Shown here: positions 52,186 through 61,330 of the stretch, piece after piece
Layout of the letters: every line of letters starts with the position of its first letter
Numbering within the stretch: position 1 is the stretch's first letter
NCBI GenBank assembly: GCA_028285345.1
Contig: JANQPT010000044.1
Span: 372,001 to 436,000 of the forward strand
Direction: 5' to 3'
Origin: Planctomycetales bacterium
GTDB taxonomy: Bacteria; Planctomycetota; Planctomycetia; Planctomycetales; Planctomycetaceae
Length of the DNA stretch: 64,000 nucleotides
Translations under genes and position numbers: made by a program
The notes under the pieces: model-generated
Databases searched by the model: none
What the model was told of the DNA's origin: nothing
The model's input: only the letters and a program-made list of their open reading frames with translations

Positions 52186-53487
52186 ATGATTTTTAAGTTT
52201 GGAAAGAAACCGGAACAACCAGCAGAGCGGGAGTACCGGGACGAAGAAGAGTACGAACTCGTTAAGTTTAAGGGTGCCACGAACGGCAACGACCCGAATC
52301 TGCACCGCGCGCAGCGCCTCGTCGACGCAGGATTGGAGCCCGCCAAGGAGTTGGTCACCGACGCGCTGTTGCGCCGTTCCGAATTGATCCGGATTGATCC
52401 GAAGGGGGCTCAGTCCCAGGTCACGTTGTTTATCGACGGCATGCCCTATTCCGGCGGCAGGCTCGGCAAGCAAGAATCGATGGCCATCGTGCAGATGCTC
52501 AAGCTGCTTGCCGGGCTCGATATCAAGATTCGCAATCAACGTCAAAAAAGCGGACTGCGGGCTGCCTTGGAGGACGACAGCTACGAGCTCGAACTCACCG
52601 TCGCCCCAACCGATGCGGGCGAACGATTGATTATACGCGTCAAAGATCTTTCTTTAGAGCTCAACACGGTTGAAGATTTGGGCGGGAACGTCGACCACAA
52701 ACAAAAACTCCGCGATTTGCTCTCCGACAATGGGTTCCTCGCAATTGTTGGTCCGCCGAATTCAGGAGTGACGACCGCCGCGCACGCCGTGATGCGCGGT
52801 CTGGACCCCTACCTCAATCAGATGTTCTCGCTCGGGGATATCGGCGACAAAGAGCTTGACAACATTACTCCCTTTGAACCCGAACCGGGTGAAGAGTTGG
52901 ACGAGTCGTTGCGCCGGCTTGTTCGCCAAGAGGCGGACATCATCTTCCATAGCGGGATCAAAGATGCGGAGACCGCGTCCACCTTGCTGAAATGGGCCAA
53001 GGAAGTTTCCATCGTTACAGAGTACGCGGCGCAAAACGCCGCAGCGGGGCTGGTTCAATTGATCGAGTGGAGTCAGAAACCGGAACTGGTTGCCGAGACG
53101 GTCAGAGGCGTCATCGGCATCAAGCTGATCCGCAGGTTGTGCCCGGCCTGCAAACAAGTCTTCAAACCCAATCCGAGTTTCTTGGCCAAGGCGGGGTTAC
53201 CGGACGATCTGGGACAACTCAGCCGCGCTGCGCCACGGGGCGAAGATATCGAACTGTGCGACGAGTGCGACGGGTTTGGATTTCGCGGGCGGGCGGCGGC
53301 ATTTGAAGTCGTCGAAATGAACGACGCCATGAAGCAGTTGGTGCAGAACAAGCCTTCAGCGGATGAAATCCAAAGATTGGCCCGCAAAGAGGGAATGCTG
53401 ACCCTGCAAAAAGACGCGCTGCGTCTCGTCGCCGAGGGAGTCACGAGTTTGGACGAACTTCAGCGAGCCTTTCGCAGCAAGAAGTAG
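52186..53487 (+). CDS. GspE/PilB-family protein with degenerate ATPase motifs
   Basis: 433 residues from ATG 52186. The domain order is that of a type II secretion or type IV pilus ATPase: N-terminal helical domain, SGLRAALEDDSYELELTVAPTDAGERLIIRV, ATPase core and a zinc-binding CPAC (319-322) with CDEC (358-361). The Walker A is GPPNSGVTT (189-197) with Val in place of the catalytic lysine. The Asp box is QEADIIFHSGIKDAETA (248-264) against usual DPDIIMVGEIRDxETA. It should not hydrolyse ATP like a normal GspE. The zinc site is intact, so the fold is maintained. Starts 176 bases after selD. Confidence 0.9.
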   Translation: MIFKFGKKPEQPAEREYRDEEEYELVKFKGATNGNDPNLHRAQRLVDAGLEPAKELVTDALLRRSELIRIDPKGAQSQVTLFIDGMPYSGGRLGKQESMAIVQMLKLLAGLDIKIRNQRQKSGLRAALEDDSYELELTVAPTDAGERLIIRVKDLSLELNTVEDLGGNVDHKQKLRDLLSDNGFLAIVGPPNSGVTTAAHAVMRGLDPYLNQMFSLGDIGDKELDNITPFEPEPGEELDESLRRLVRQEADIIFHSGIKDAETASTLLKWAKEVSIVTEYAAQNAAAGLVQLIEWSQKPELVAETVRGVIGIKLIRRLCPACKQVFKPNPSFLAKAGLPDDLGQLSRAAPRGEDIELCDECDGFGFRGRAAAFEVVEMNDAMKQLVQNKPSADEIQRLARKEGMLTLQKDALRLVAEGVTSLDELQRAFRSKK

Positions 53488-53554
53488 TCTGCCCTCCCGC
53501 CGGTCGTTTTAGACTAAAGACGTCAGGCTGCAGGAATCACGTCCAACGAACCTC

Positions 53555-53582
53555 CCTAAAGCCTACCGCCTAAAGCCTATCG
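53555..53582. repeat. Tandem 14-base repeat
   Basis: CCTAAAGCCTACCG at 53555-53568 is followed directly by CCTAAAGCCTATCG at 53569-53582, one base different. It sits in the short gap between two convergent genes. Confidence 0.7.
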
Positions 53583-53650
53583 AAGACCGGTCGCAAGTGC
53601 GATGCGGCTGTTTGGGTTCACTGCTGATGACGGCTTGCTGACAGGCCTTG

Positions 53651-54082
53651 CTAGTGTTCGTCGCGCGTGCGGATGAACAACGCTTTCTTTTCGCCCGGCA
53701 GTGTGAAGTCGAAGCCGCACGACTTGAAGAACCGTTCCGAGGAGGTGATCGCCATCACTTCAAACACCTGCAGTTCGTGCGCCACCTCGATGCACCGTTC
53801 CACGAGCCGTTTTCCGAGACCGCTGCGCTGGTACTGCGACGCGACGGCGAGGCTGCGAACTTCGGCCAGCTTGGCCGAGTAGATCTCGAGCGCCGCGCAG
53901 CCCACAATCCCGTCGGGGGTCTCGGCCACAAAACAATTTGGGAGCAGGCCCATCAGTTCGTCGACGGTCCTCGGCAACAATTTGCCGTCTGCAACAAACG
54001 GCGTGATAAACGACGCCAATGCCGACGCGTCGGCGGACGTGGCATGCCGGATATCAACATTTGTCGTCTCAGGTTCTGACAT
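53651..54082 (-). CDS. GNAT-family N-acetyltransferase
   Basis: 143 residues from ATG 54082. The acetyl-CoA-binding segment is VRSLAVASQYQRSGLGKRLVERCIE (R/QxxGxG/A), and the C-terminal FFKSCGFDFTLPGEKKALFI is typical. The short form and the ATSADASALASFI start resemble the stand-alone N-acetylglutamate-synthase-like GNATs (ArgA-type). A GTG five codons earlier is possible. Substrate unknown; arginine biosynthesis is one option but the neighbours do not help. Confidence 0.9.
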   Translation of the reverse strand: MSEPETTNVDIRHATSADASALASFITPFVADGKLLPRTVDELMGLLPNCFVAETPDGIVGCAALEIYSAKLAEVRSLAVASQYQRSGLGKRLVERCIEVAHELQVFEVMAITSSERFFKSCGFDFTLPGEKKALFIRTRDEH

Positions 54083-54393
54083 GACCTGGGAAATCACTTA
54101 CGGCTCAAGTACAGAAACGGCGCACGCTGCGTCGGCATTCCAACGACGGGCGGCAATCGTTAACTGCGGCGATCAGATCCGTCTCGCCGACATTGCGTGA
54201 GACCAGATTCACGCAGCACGACTGAGTGGGAGTTGTAGGCCATTTCGCCAGAAATCGCAAACCGGCGGTGCTGGGACGTCTCTTGACAGGCCCGATCGCT
54301 GTTGCACTCAGAATCGGAACCGCGTAACATCCTGTCTCACATGGACGTATGATCCGTCAAGGGTTCTTAAGCAAGTGTACAGAGGTGCCTGAA
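54083..54393. other. Intergenic region between the GNAT gene and shc
   Basis: 311 bases between divergent genes. TTGACA occurs at 54283-54288, but I cannot place a convincing -10 element 17 bases on, so this is only a weak candidate promoter for shc. No gene or repeat is evident. Confidence 0.5.
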
Positions 54394-56541
54394 ATGAGTT
54401 CGGGTTGGCGAGGAGAACCTCGGTTTCGTGTCGACAGCGCTCAAGCAACCAAACCGGTTGGTTCGGTCAGCGGTTCGGTTTTTCCGGCGGGTGAGTCACT
54501 CCCAGCGGACGTCGAGGGAAGCGAATCGCTCGTTGAGGCCATCGCCCGCACTCGCGACTACCTGCTCTCTAGGCAGCACGACGACGGCTATTGGGTCGCC
54601 GAATTGGAAGGGGACACGATCCTCGAATCCGAGTACATCCTGCTGCTGGCATTCTTGGGAAAGGAAGACTCGGAGACGGCAGCGCTGGCCGCGAATTATA
54701 TTCTCCGGCAGCAACTCCCCTCCGGAGGCTGGGCAATCTACCCTGACGGCCCGCTGGAGATCAGCGCTTCTGTCAAAGCCTATTTCGCACTGAAACTGAC
54801 CGGCCACTCCCCCGATGAGGAGTACATGCTCCGTGCCCGACAGGCGATCCTGCAGGCGGGCGGGGCAGAGATGGTCAATAGCTTCACGCGATTCTATCTG
54901 GCGCTATTGGGAATCATCTCGTATGACCAAGTCCCGGCGGTTCCGCCGGAAATCATTCTGCTGCCCAACTGGCTGCCGATTAACATCTACGAAATGTCCG
55001 CCTGGTCCCGGACGATCGTGGTCCCGCTAAGCATTCTCTGGGCACACCGACCGTGCCATCCGCTGCCCGAACACCACAAGATCGACGAACTGTTCGTCAA
55101 CTCCCCGCAAGAGTTGCCGGCCTCGATGGGGCATTCGCAGACGCTCGACGATATGCAGACCGAGACGTGGTTGGATTGGGAGAAATTCTTCCGCCGCGTT
55201 GACCAGTCATTCAAACTCCTCGAGCGGTTCCGTATCCGGCCGTTGCGCAAACGGGCGCTGCGCAAAGCGGCGGCCTGGATGTGCGAGCGATTCGACGATT
55301 CCGACGGATTGGGGGCAATCTTTCCACCGATCATTTGGAGTGTCATCGCCCTGAAATGCCTGGGTCACGACGACGATTCCCCGGACGTCGTGCGGGCGAT
55401 GCGGGAACTCGACAATTTAATGATTCGCGAGGGCAACACGATCCGCCTGCAGCCCTGCAAATCGCCCGTATGGGATACCGCGCTGACGACCATCGCGCTG
55501 CGCGATTCCGGCGTCCCAGCGGACCATCCCGCCATACGGAGTTCGGTGCAATGGCTGCTTTCCAAGGAAGTGCGCCGCTCCGGTGATTGGAAAGAGTTGA
55601 ACGGCCAATTGCAGCCGGCCGGCTGGTTCTTTGAATTCAACAATTGCTTTTATCCGGACATTGACGACACGATCATGGTCATTATGGCCTTGCACAAGTC
55701 GCTGCCGGAACCGCACGCTGCGGAGTTCTATGCCGCCTACAACGCCTTCGAAGGAGAGATGGCCGCCGTTGTCGCCGGCAGGCGGCAGGAGACACAGGCC
55801 GCGGTCGCCGAGATGGAATCGGTTCGTCCCTTGCTGGAAGCCGTCAATCGCGGGACCGCTTGGGTGTTGGGGATGCAGAATTCCGATGGCGGTTGGGGGG
55901 CTTTTGACGTCGACAACAATCGTGAGATTCTGACGCGAGTCCCGTTTGCCGATCACAACGCGATGATCGATCCCAGCACGCCCGATATCGCCGCCCGCGT
56001 CGTTGAAATGTTGGCGCAGATCGGTTTCAGCAAGGAACACCCGCAGGTTCGCCGGGCGTTGGACTACGTCTGCCAACACCAGGAAGCGGACCACAGTTGG
56101 TTCGGCCGCTGGGGCGTCAACTATCTCTATGGAACCTGGCAATCGATTGTGGGCCTGCGGGCGATCGGAGTACCCGCCCACGATCCGCGCATCGAGGGCG
56201 CTGTCGACTGGATCAAGTCGAAGCAGCAAACCTGCGGGGGTTGGGGCGAGACACCCCGCAGCTACGACGATCCCAGTCTCCGCGGGAGCGGCGACGTCAC
56301 CCCATCACAAACCGCGTGGGCCTTGTTGGGATTGCTCGCTGCGGGTGAGCACAACTCGCTTGCCGTACAGCGCGGGCTCGATTACTTGCTGAGTACGCAG
56401 CATGAGGACGGCACCTGGGAAGAGCAGCAGTTCACCGGCACTGGTTTTCCGAGGGTCTTCTACCTAAAATACCACTACTATCGTTTGTACTTTCCATTGA
56501 TGGCGCTCTCACGCGCGGCGGCGGCACGCGCCGCGTCTTGA
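54394..56541 (+). CDS. shc: Squalene-hopene cyclase
   Basis: 715 residues from ATG 54394, preceded by GAGG about 10 bases upstream; an ATG 15 codons earlier is less likely. Cyclises squalene to hopene, a sterol-like membrane lipid. The DxDDT motif is YPDIDDTIMVI near residue 421, which donates the initiating proton. QW-type repeats recur (QHDDGYWVAELEG, QNSDGGWGAFDVDNN, GTWQSIVGL). The protein appears soluble with a membrane-inserted channel as in other SHCs. No hpnC/D/E or squalene synthase lies next to it, so squalene supply is encoded elsewhere. The gene after it encodes a CBS protein (67 bases). Confidence 0.97.
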   Translation: MSSGWRGEPRFRVDSAQATKPVGSVSGSVFPAGESLPADVEGSESLVEAIARTRDYLLSRQHDDGYWVAELEGDTILESEYILLLAFLGKEDSETAALAANYILRQQLPSGGWAIYPDGPLEISASVKAYFALKLTGHSPDEEYMLRARQAILQAGGAEMVNSFTRFYLALLGIISYDQVPAVPPEIILLPNWLPINIYEMSAWSRTIVVPLSILWAHRPCHPLPEHHKIDELFVNSPQELPASMGHSQTLDDMQTETWLDWEKFFRRVDQSFKLLERFRIRPLRKRALRKAAAWMCERFDDSDGLGAIFPPIIWSVIALKCLGHDDDSPDVVRAMRELDNLMIREGNTIRLQPCKSPVWDTALTTIALRDSGVPADHPAIRSSVQWLLSKEVRRSGDWKELNGQLQPAGWFFEFNNCFYPDIDDTIMVIMALHKSLPEPHAAEFYAAYNAFEGEMAAVVAGRRQETQAAVAEMESVRPLLEAVNRGTAWVLGMQNSDGGWGAFDVDNNREILTRVPFADHNAMIDPSTPDIAARVVEMLAQIGFSKEHPQVRRALDYVCQHQEADHSWFGRWGVNYLYGTWQSIVGLRAIGVPAHDPRIEGAVDWIKSKQQTCGGWGETPRSYDDPSLRGSGDVTPSQTAWALLGLLAAGEHNSLAVQRGLDYLLSTQHEDGTWEEQQFTGTGFPRVFYLKYHYYRLYFPLMALSRAAAARAAS

Positions 56542-56608
56542 ATCATTCGAGGCGTTTGAGAGCGGCTGTCGATCGCCGAACGGCAACTTTGACCTGAGTA
56601 GTCTGATT

Positions 56609-57109
56609 ATGTCCGACTTGCCGGGAAGATTGGGTTCGCTCGCGGCTCGCAACGTTATGACCTCGCACCTCGTCGTGCTGCGGCAGGATGAGTCGGTCAC
56701 CGATGCGGCGGCCAAGTTGAAGCGCCACGGTATCACCGGTGCTCCAGTGGTCAACGATCGCGACATCCCGATCGGGATGCTCTCCCTCTCCGACATCATT
56801 CAAACGAAGCCCGCCTCAGCTGACAGTTCTCCTGAGGCATTGTGCGGGGATGAAGCGCATACCTGGGAGCTGTTTGAGCATGTCGCGGACCAAATCGGCA
56901 GCGCCCCCCAAGAGACGGTCGCAGCGCGGATGTCGCCACAGCTGGTGACTGTGACCGATGAAACCCCGCTGATCGAGGTGGCACGCGTGATGTGCGACGG
57001 CCATTGGCACCGTGTCGCAGTCGTCGACTCCGCCGGCAGCTTGTGCGGAATCGTCTCCACCATGGATATCCTCGCTGCGCTCATCAATACCGCTGACGAA
57101 GGGGCCTAG
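56609..57109 (+). CDS. Tandem CBS-domain protein
   Basis: 166 residues with two CBS domains: NVMTSHLVVLRQDESVTDAAAKLKRHGITGAPVVND, then VAARMSPQLVTVTDETPLIEVARVMCDGHWHRVAVVDSAG, ending GIVSTMDILAALIN. Such pairs bind adenosyl or adenine nucleotides and regulate partner activity. No catalytic domain is attached. It follows shc by 67 bases on the same strand and might be co-transcribed, although the link is not demonstrated. Confidence 0.92.
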   Translation: MSDLPGRLGSLAARNVMTSHLVVLRQDESVTDAAAKLKRHGITGAPVVNDRDIPIGMLSLSDIIQTKPASADSSPEALCGDEAHTWELFEHVADQIGSAPQETVAARMSPQLVTVTDETPLIEVARVMCDGHWHRVAVVDSAGSLCGIVSTMDILAALINTADEGA

Positions 57110-57147
57110 CGCTCTCGTCACCGTACCGTCGTCAGGGCGCAAAGAAA

Positions 57148-57182
57148 TTCCCGCCGATCGAGGAAACCTCAATCGGCGGGAA
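57148..57182 (-). terminator. Terminator-like hairpin after the DUF11-type lipoprotein gene
   Basis: TTCCCGCCGAT...ATCGGCGGGAA (11-bp) extended by GAGG-AAA-CCTC gives about 16 paired positions with one wobble on the minus strand. Then AATTTCTTT follows on that strand. It lies 53 bases beyond the gene stop at 57236 and may also act on the convergent CBS gene. Confidence 0.75.
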
Positions 57183-57235
57183 CCCGGACTTGCGGGAATC
57201 CTTAACGTTGCTAGCGAAGTCACTCCTCGGTTGTT

Positions 57236-58573
57236 TTATTCGACGCGTGCCTGGAAGGTCACGACGCCGCCTTCTCCTCCCGCAAGGGGCTTGTCCAATT
57301 CCCATCGCAGAATCAGACTGCCCGCCTCGTTGTCTTCCGTCGAAAATTCGCCGGCCCGATCGGACGTGGCAGTGTCGGGGATGTACGTCAGTCGCGTCGT
57401 GAGGTTGTCCATAATCACGACGTCGCCCACCGGCCGGTCTCCCAGGTTGTCAAACCGGATCGTAAACGTCACCACTTCGCCGCGTTTGGCGACGCCCTTG
57501 TCGGCCAACTTGATCAATCGAATCCGCGCTTTGCGGTCCGGTTCCTCGAACCCGGTCACTTCCTCAAGAATGTCGATGTCGTAGACTTCGTTCGGTCCGG
57601 TCGTCTTGGCCGCGATGACGGGATATTCGCGGCGCGACCATTCCGCGGCAGCCTGGACCGCCTTCTGAACCGCCGCTTGTTCATTACTCGTCAACACGCC
57701 CGTGCGTAGAAACGCATATTCCTCAAACAAGTTGATCGTTTTGGTGTGGTTGTCCGTCGACTTGGTGACGTCCAGAGCGGTCGCCCAGGCTTCCGTGTCG
57801 AGCTCGCTGGCACGTGCCCGCGTTCGCATCCGCTCGCTGCCGATGTTCTGATCGTGGGCAAACGTCGCCGCCCGACTCGTAAAATCGACTCCAAAATCAG
57901 AGACTTCCGCCCCGGCGGCTCGGTTCACCAACACGCTTTCTTCGAGCGAGTTGATGATGCTGACCGCCGCAAACCGTGGCGAGTAGACGGCGACGCGGGT
58001 GGACTCTTTGATATTCCGCACACCTAACTCGTTGCGATACTCGGCAATCGCATCTTCGGGATCCAATCCCATTAGGTCGTACTGCGAGTAATGCACGGGG
58101 ATATTGCGGTCGCCGCCGTCATAGATGTATTCATCCGGATACTTCGCCGGCGATGCCTCGTCGTCGCCCCCGAGTATCATCGCTCCCGCCGGCGCGAACA
58201 GCGCTCCGCCGCCGCCCATGCCGCCGGCAGGTGTCGGGCAATTGGGATCGGGGCAGAAATTGCCGCCGTGAAAACCGGAGACCCGCTGCAAGTTTCCATC
58301 AACCAGCGGCTGCTGGGAACTTCGTCTGTTTGCCTGAGCCGACTGCATGTGGAGCGCCGATTCCACTGAGGCCGCCGTTTCGTCGTCCGCTTCGTTGTGC
58401 GCGTTGATTGTCTGCTGCGAATAGTCGGCGGCGAACGGATCGCCCGAAAACTGATTGCGGCTGCTGGAACAGGAACAGAGCCCCAGCACGAGCAGAACGG
58501 CAATGCTTGATCCCAGGCGCGATGGTCGAAGCACTCGTTGAGTGGTTCCGCGAGATGTTGTGTGAGAATTCAT
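57236..58573 (-). CDS. Exported lipoprotein with C-terminal DUF11-type repeat
   Basis: 445 residues from ATG 58573. A long N-terminal signal (SSIAVLLVLGLCSCSSS) has a lipobox candidate. Then a low-complexity Gly/Pro stretch (PTPAGGMGGGGALFAPAG). A central part has TRVAVYSPRFAAVSIINSLEESVLV, and the C-terminus holds a DUF11-like beta domain (GVAKRGEVVTFTIRFDNLGDRPVGDVVIMDNLTTRLTYIP). DUF11 repeats are associated with cell-surface proteins. It is last of a three-gene set running right to left from 60979. Confidence 0.85.
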   Translation of the reverse strand: MNSHTTSRGTTQRVLRPSRLGSSIAVLLVLGLCSCSSSRNQFSGDPFAADYSQQTINAHNEADDETAASVESALHMQSAQANRRSSQQPLVDGNLQRVSGFHGGNFCPDPNCPTPAGGMGGGGALFAPAGAMILGGDDEASPAKYPDEYIYDGGDRNIPVHYSQYDLMGLDPEDAIAEYRNELGVRNIKESTRVAVYSPRFAAVSIINSLEESVLVNRAAGAEVSDFGVDFTSRAATFAHDQNIGSERMRTRARASELDTEAWATALDVTKSTDNHTKTINLFEEYAFLRTGVLTSNEQAAVQKAVQAAAEWSRREYPVIAAKTTGPNEVYDIDILEEVTGFEEPDRKARIRLIKLADKGVAKRGEVVTFTIRFDNLGDRPVGDVVIMDNLTTRLTYIPDTATSDRAGEFSTEDNEAGSLILRWELDKPLAGGEGGVVTFQARVE

Positions 58574-58664
58574 CGGCCTACGTCTCTTATTGCCTGGGAA
58601 AGTTCTGTTCGAAGGCGCTTCGACATTCAAAATCAATCGCGTCTGTTGAACAATGTTGTGCCGT

Positions 58665-59534
58665 TCATTGGCCGCTGGGACCTGCTTCTGTTGATTGTGG
58701 GCCCGACGGTGCGCTCAGCCCCAGTGGAGCGCCCGATCCGTACAGTTCGTGGTTGTTGCCGTGCGGCACTGGGACCCGACCGCCCAAACGAACGATCGCC
58801 ATTGGACGCCCCAATTGGTCTGCAGCGGCAAAGATGTTTTCATAGGGTCGGAGGACATCGACGGGAACGGTCGCATCCAATTTGAGTGGATTGGCGAATT
58901 GCGGCTGTTCCAAATAGATCACCTTGGTAATCATTTTCCCGTTGAGCGCCATTTCGATTTCCGCATCGGAGAACGTCACCGGAATCGGAAAGTCCGCAGC
59001 TCGGCCGCGGGGTGGGTGCAGTCGATCCACGAGCTCCACGCTGGGATACAGTTCGGCGCCGGGGAATCTCGGGATACTGCTGATGCGAAAGCGATACTCA
59101 TGTCCCACCAGCATGCCCACTTGGCCGGGAACATCAAACGTCACCGGCTCCTGTCCACGGCTGCCGTAAAACGTGACTTGTCCCGCGCCGGGCAACTCGA
59201 CTCGAACCGGCTGAAAGTATCCGCCGTCCGCTTTGCCGGCCAGTCCGGCCCAACTGCCTGCGACTCCCGGAGGAGTGTTTTGATCGAGCGGGTAGTAGCG
59301 CGCCGGTCCCTGAGCGTTCAACGACGAACCAGTCAGGATCATTGCCAGCCCGGCCAGTGCCGCAACCGCCATTCGGCGAGTGGCCCGGCCCGGGACGTGC
59401 TTGTCGCTCACTCGATAAGCCGCTCGGTGAGTTTGATTCGTGAACCACAACACGGCTGACATTCCAGTTCGAGAAGTAGGTTTGTGTAGAACCGGGATTG
59501 GACGATCAGCGATCGTTTGCGAATGCTGAATCAC
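58665..59534 (-). CDS. Exported protein of the planctomycete surface cluster
   Basis: 289 residues from GTG 59534, with GGGAG about 5 bases upstream. This gives a long N-region before the hydrophobic RMAVAALAGLAMILTGSSLNAQ; ATGs at 59462 and 59372 would give more usual signal peptides and remain possible. The mature part shares a block with the gene at 59789: ISSIPRFPGAELYPSVELVD and IPVTFSDAEIEMALNGKMITKVIYLEQPQ. It probably has a beta-sandwich. Function unknown. Confidence 0.78.
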   Translation of the reverse strand: MIQHSQTIADRPIPVLHKPTSRTGMSAVLWFTNQTHRAAYRVSDKHVPGRATRRMAVAALAGLAMILTGSSLNAQGPARYYPLDQNTPPGVAGSWAGLAGKADGGYFQPVRVELPGAGQVTFYGSRGQEPVTFDVPGQVGMLVGHEYRFRISSIPRFPGAELYPSVELVDRLHPPRGRAADFPIPVTFSDAEIEMALNGKMITKVIYLEQPQFANPLKLDATVPVDVLRPYENIFAAADQLGRPMAIVRLGGRVPVPHGNNHELYGSGAPLGLSAPSGPQSTEAGPSGQ

Positions 59535-59695
59535 GACGTCTCCCGAAGGTGCAGCCCCGATCGCAACCGTTTCCTCATGGAATCACGTTCGGAAGCGGTT
59601 GCGGTCGCGGGCCGGCCTCAGTGTCGCAGCCGAAGAGCTGACGGACGGCCGTTCCGCCGGTATTGCTGTCCGTCGAGGAATCCGCCCGCCGCGGG

Positions 59696-59741
59696 CCGGT
59701 AGCCGTGCCGTGCTCGTTTGCAGGAGACGGCACGGTACCGG
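59696..59741 (-). terminator. Possible terminator hairpin after the 59789 gene
   Basis: CCGGTAGCCGTGCCGT at 59696-59711 pairs nearly perfectly with ACGGCACGGTACCGG at 59727-59741 around a 15-base loop. It lies 48 bases past the stop of the gene ending at 59789. No U-run follows, so assignment as a terminator is weak. Confidence 0.35.
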
Positions 59742-59788
59742 TTGGTGTCAGCAGCGGATGTCACACAGACGGCATAGTTGCCTGACGA

Positions 59789-60979
59789 TTATTGAACGGT
59801 CCCCGGCGGGCAGTATGCGCCGTTTCCGTTCAGAATCGTCTTGTGCTGAATCTGATGGTCGTCATGTTGCTTGTGATGAGTCTCGGCTCCATAGTGCCGT
59901 TCTTCATACTGCACATAGTTGACCGGATCCGGCAGATTGATGCCCGGCTTGTGCTTGACGTCGATCAGGAAGTGACGCGTCGGGCCGGGAATGTGGCGAA
60001 AGGTCTTGTTCCGCACGGTGTGCGATTGCAGACCGGCCGGGCCGCCGTAAGGAAGATGCGGAGGACCGGGCAATCCGATCGGAGTGCTCGTCACCGGATA
60101 GCCCCACACGGGGGTGCCGTTGACTCCGCTGATCGGGTTGTAGGCCGGAACGCCGCCGATGGCGCGAGGGGCGCCCATCATCATGGCGGTCGGCTTGCCG
60201 TCGGCGCCAATGAATCCGATGGGTACCGGCTCGGCGTATTGGTCGTTCTCACCGCTGATTTGGCGGATGTGTGAGACCGGACGCACTTCGCCGTTGATCG
60301 TGACCGGCATCGGCTCGGCGGTTTCCAGATTCATGTTACCAACTCGGATCACGGCCAAGATCGTGCCGCGACGAGCCGCTTCGCCGACGGGATCGACACC
60401 CGGATCGAGCTGCGTTGAAACGAGCGTTTCAACACCGGCGATCGCCAATTCTTGGTGATCTGAATCGGGCAGGTAGATCACTTTCGTGACGAAGTTGTTG
60501 CTGTTCACTTGGTCGATTTCCTGGTCCGTCAACTGAATCGGGACTGGATTGTGGGCCAAGTAGGCTTCCGTACTGGGATGGGCCGGATAGACTTGCAGCG
60601 TCGGGTAGAGCACCAAGCCTTCGCGGTCCGGGATATTCGTCAGCTTCAGGCGATAGGTTGCGCCTTGATTGAAGTTATGACGTCCGGGAGCAGACAATTG
60701 CTCAGCGGCGAAGCCACCGGTTATCTGCCAGCCGATCCCCATGCCGGCCGGGCCGAGGAAGCGAATTTGTGTGGTTTGTGTGGTAAACGGACTCGCCGCG
60801 CCGCCGATCATCGGCAGGACGCCGGGTCCAGGGCCGTCGACCATGGGGCCGGGACGCAAAAGTTGCTCAGCCGGCGGGGCAACGTACTGTTGTGAATCAA
60901 CCGGGGGATGTCCCCCGCCCGCGTTGCAGCCGACGCAGACGACCACCACGGTTCCCAATGCCAAGAAATAGGATCTCAT
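59789..60979 (-). CDS. Exported lipoprotein of the planctomycete surface cluster
   Basis: 396 residues from ATG 60979; an upstream frame to 61000 is not used. The signal peptide ends [12 protein letters not shown], a lipobox. Mature domain: [19 protein letters not shown] and [31 protein letters not shown], homologous to the middle of the neighbour at 58665. The rest is rich in Pro and Gly with a His-rich end ([18 protein letters not shown]) that might bind metal. First gene of the cluster. Function unknown. Confidence 0.83.
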   Translation of the reverse strand: MRSYFLALGTVVVVCVGCNAGGGHPPVDSQQYVAPPAEQLLRPGPMVDGPGPGVLPMIGGAASPFTTQTTQIRFLGPAGMGIGWQITGGFAAEQLSAPGRHNFNQGATYRLKLTNIPDREGLVLYPTLQVYPAHPSTEAYLAHNPVPIQLTDQEIDQVNSNNFVTKVIYLPDSDHQELAIAGVETLVSTQLDPGVDPVGEAARRGTILAVIRVGNMNLETAEPMPVTINGEVRPVSHIRQISGENDQYAEPVPIGFIGADGKPTAMMMGAPRAIGGVPAYNPISGVNGTPVWGYPVTSTPIGLPGPPHLPYGGPAGLQSHTVRNKTFRHIPGPTRHFLIDVKHKPGINLPDPVNYVQYEERHYGAETHHKQHDDHQIQHKTILNGNGAYCPPGTVQ

Positions 60980-61330
60980 CTTAACCCCCTCGGGTACCAA
61001 AGTATTGTGACTTGCGTGGGTCCCGCAGGCTCCTGCATGACGTCCCCACTGACTCCCGCTCCCGCTGGGACAACCAAGGTTTCTTCCAATCGCAATCCCT
61101 TGATCCGTCCCTGAACTTCCTTGATCTTTTGCAGTCGACCTGAATGCCGTCTTGCGGGTAAACTAAAACTGGCAAACACTTTGGCCGCCCACGGCATAGT
61201 TATTAGCACTCGATTCCATGCACACGGTATGGCCGCGTCAGAACGAGAATTCCCGTTCAGGTTGAGACTACAACCAGTTTTTTCGGAATAATCCGGCCCG
61301 TATCTTTGGTGAAATCAGCTTTTTCGAAAC
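60980..61330. other. Divergent intergenic region between surface cluster and LolA-like gene
   Basis: 351 bases between divergent exported-protein genes; both promoters must lie here. I see no clear -35/-10 pair, repeat, or small gene that I would support. Confidence 0.5.

Noticed and set aside
54283..54314. Sigma-70 promoter for shc
   Set aside because: TTGACA is present, but no acceptable -10 hexamer lies 16-18 bases downstream, so I do not call a promoter.
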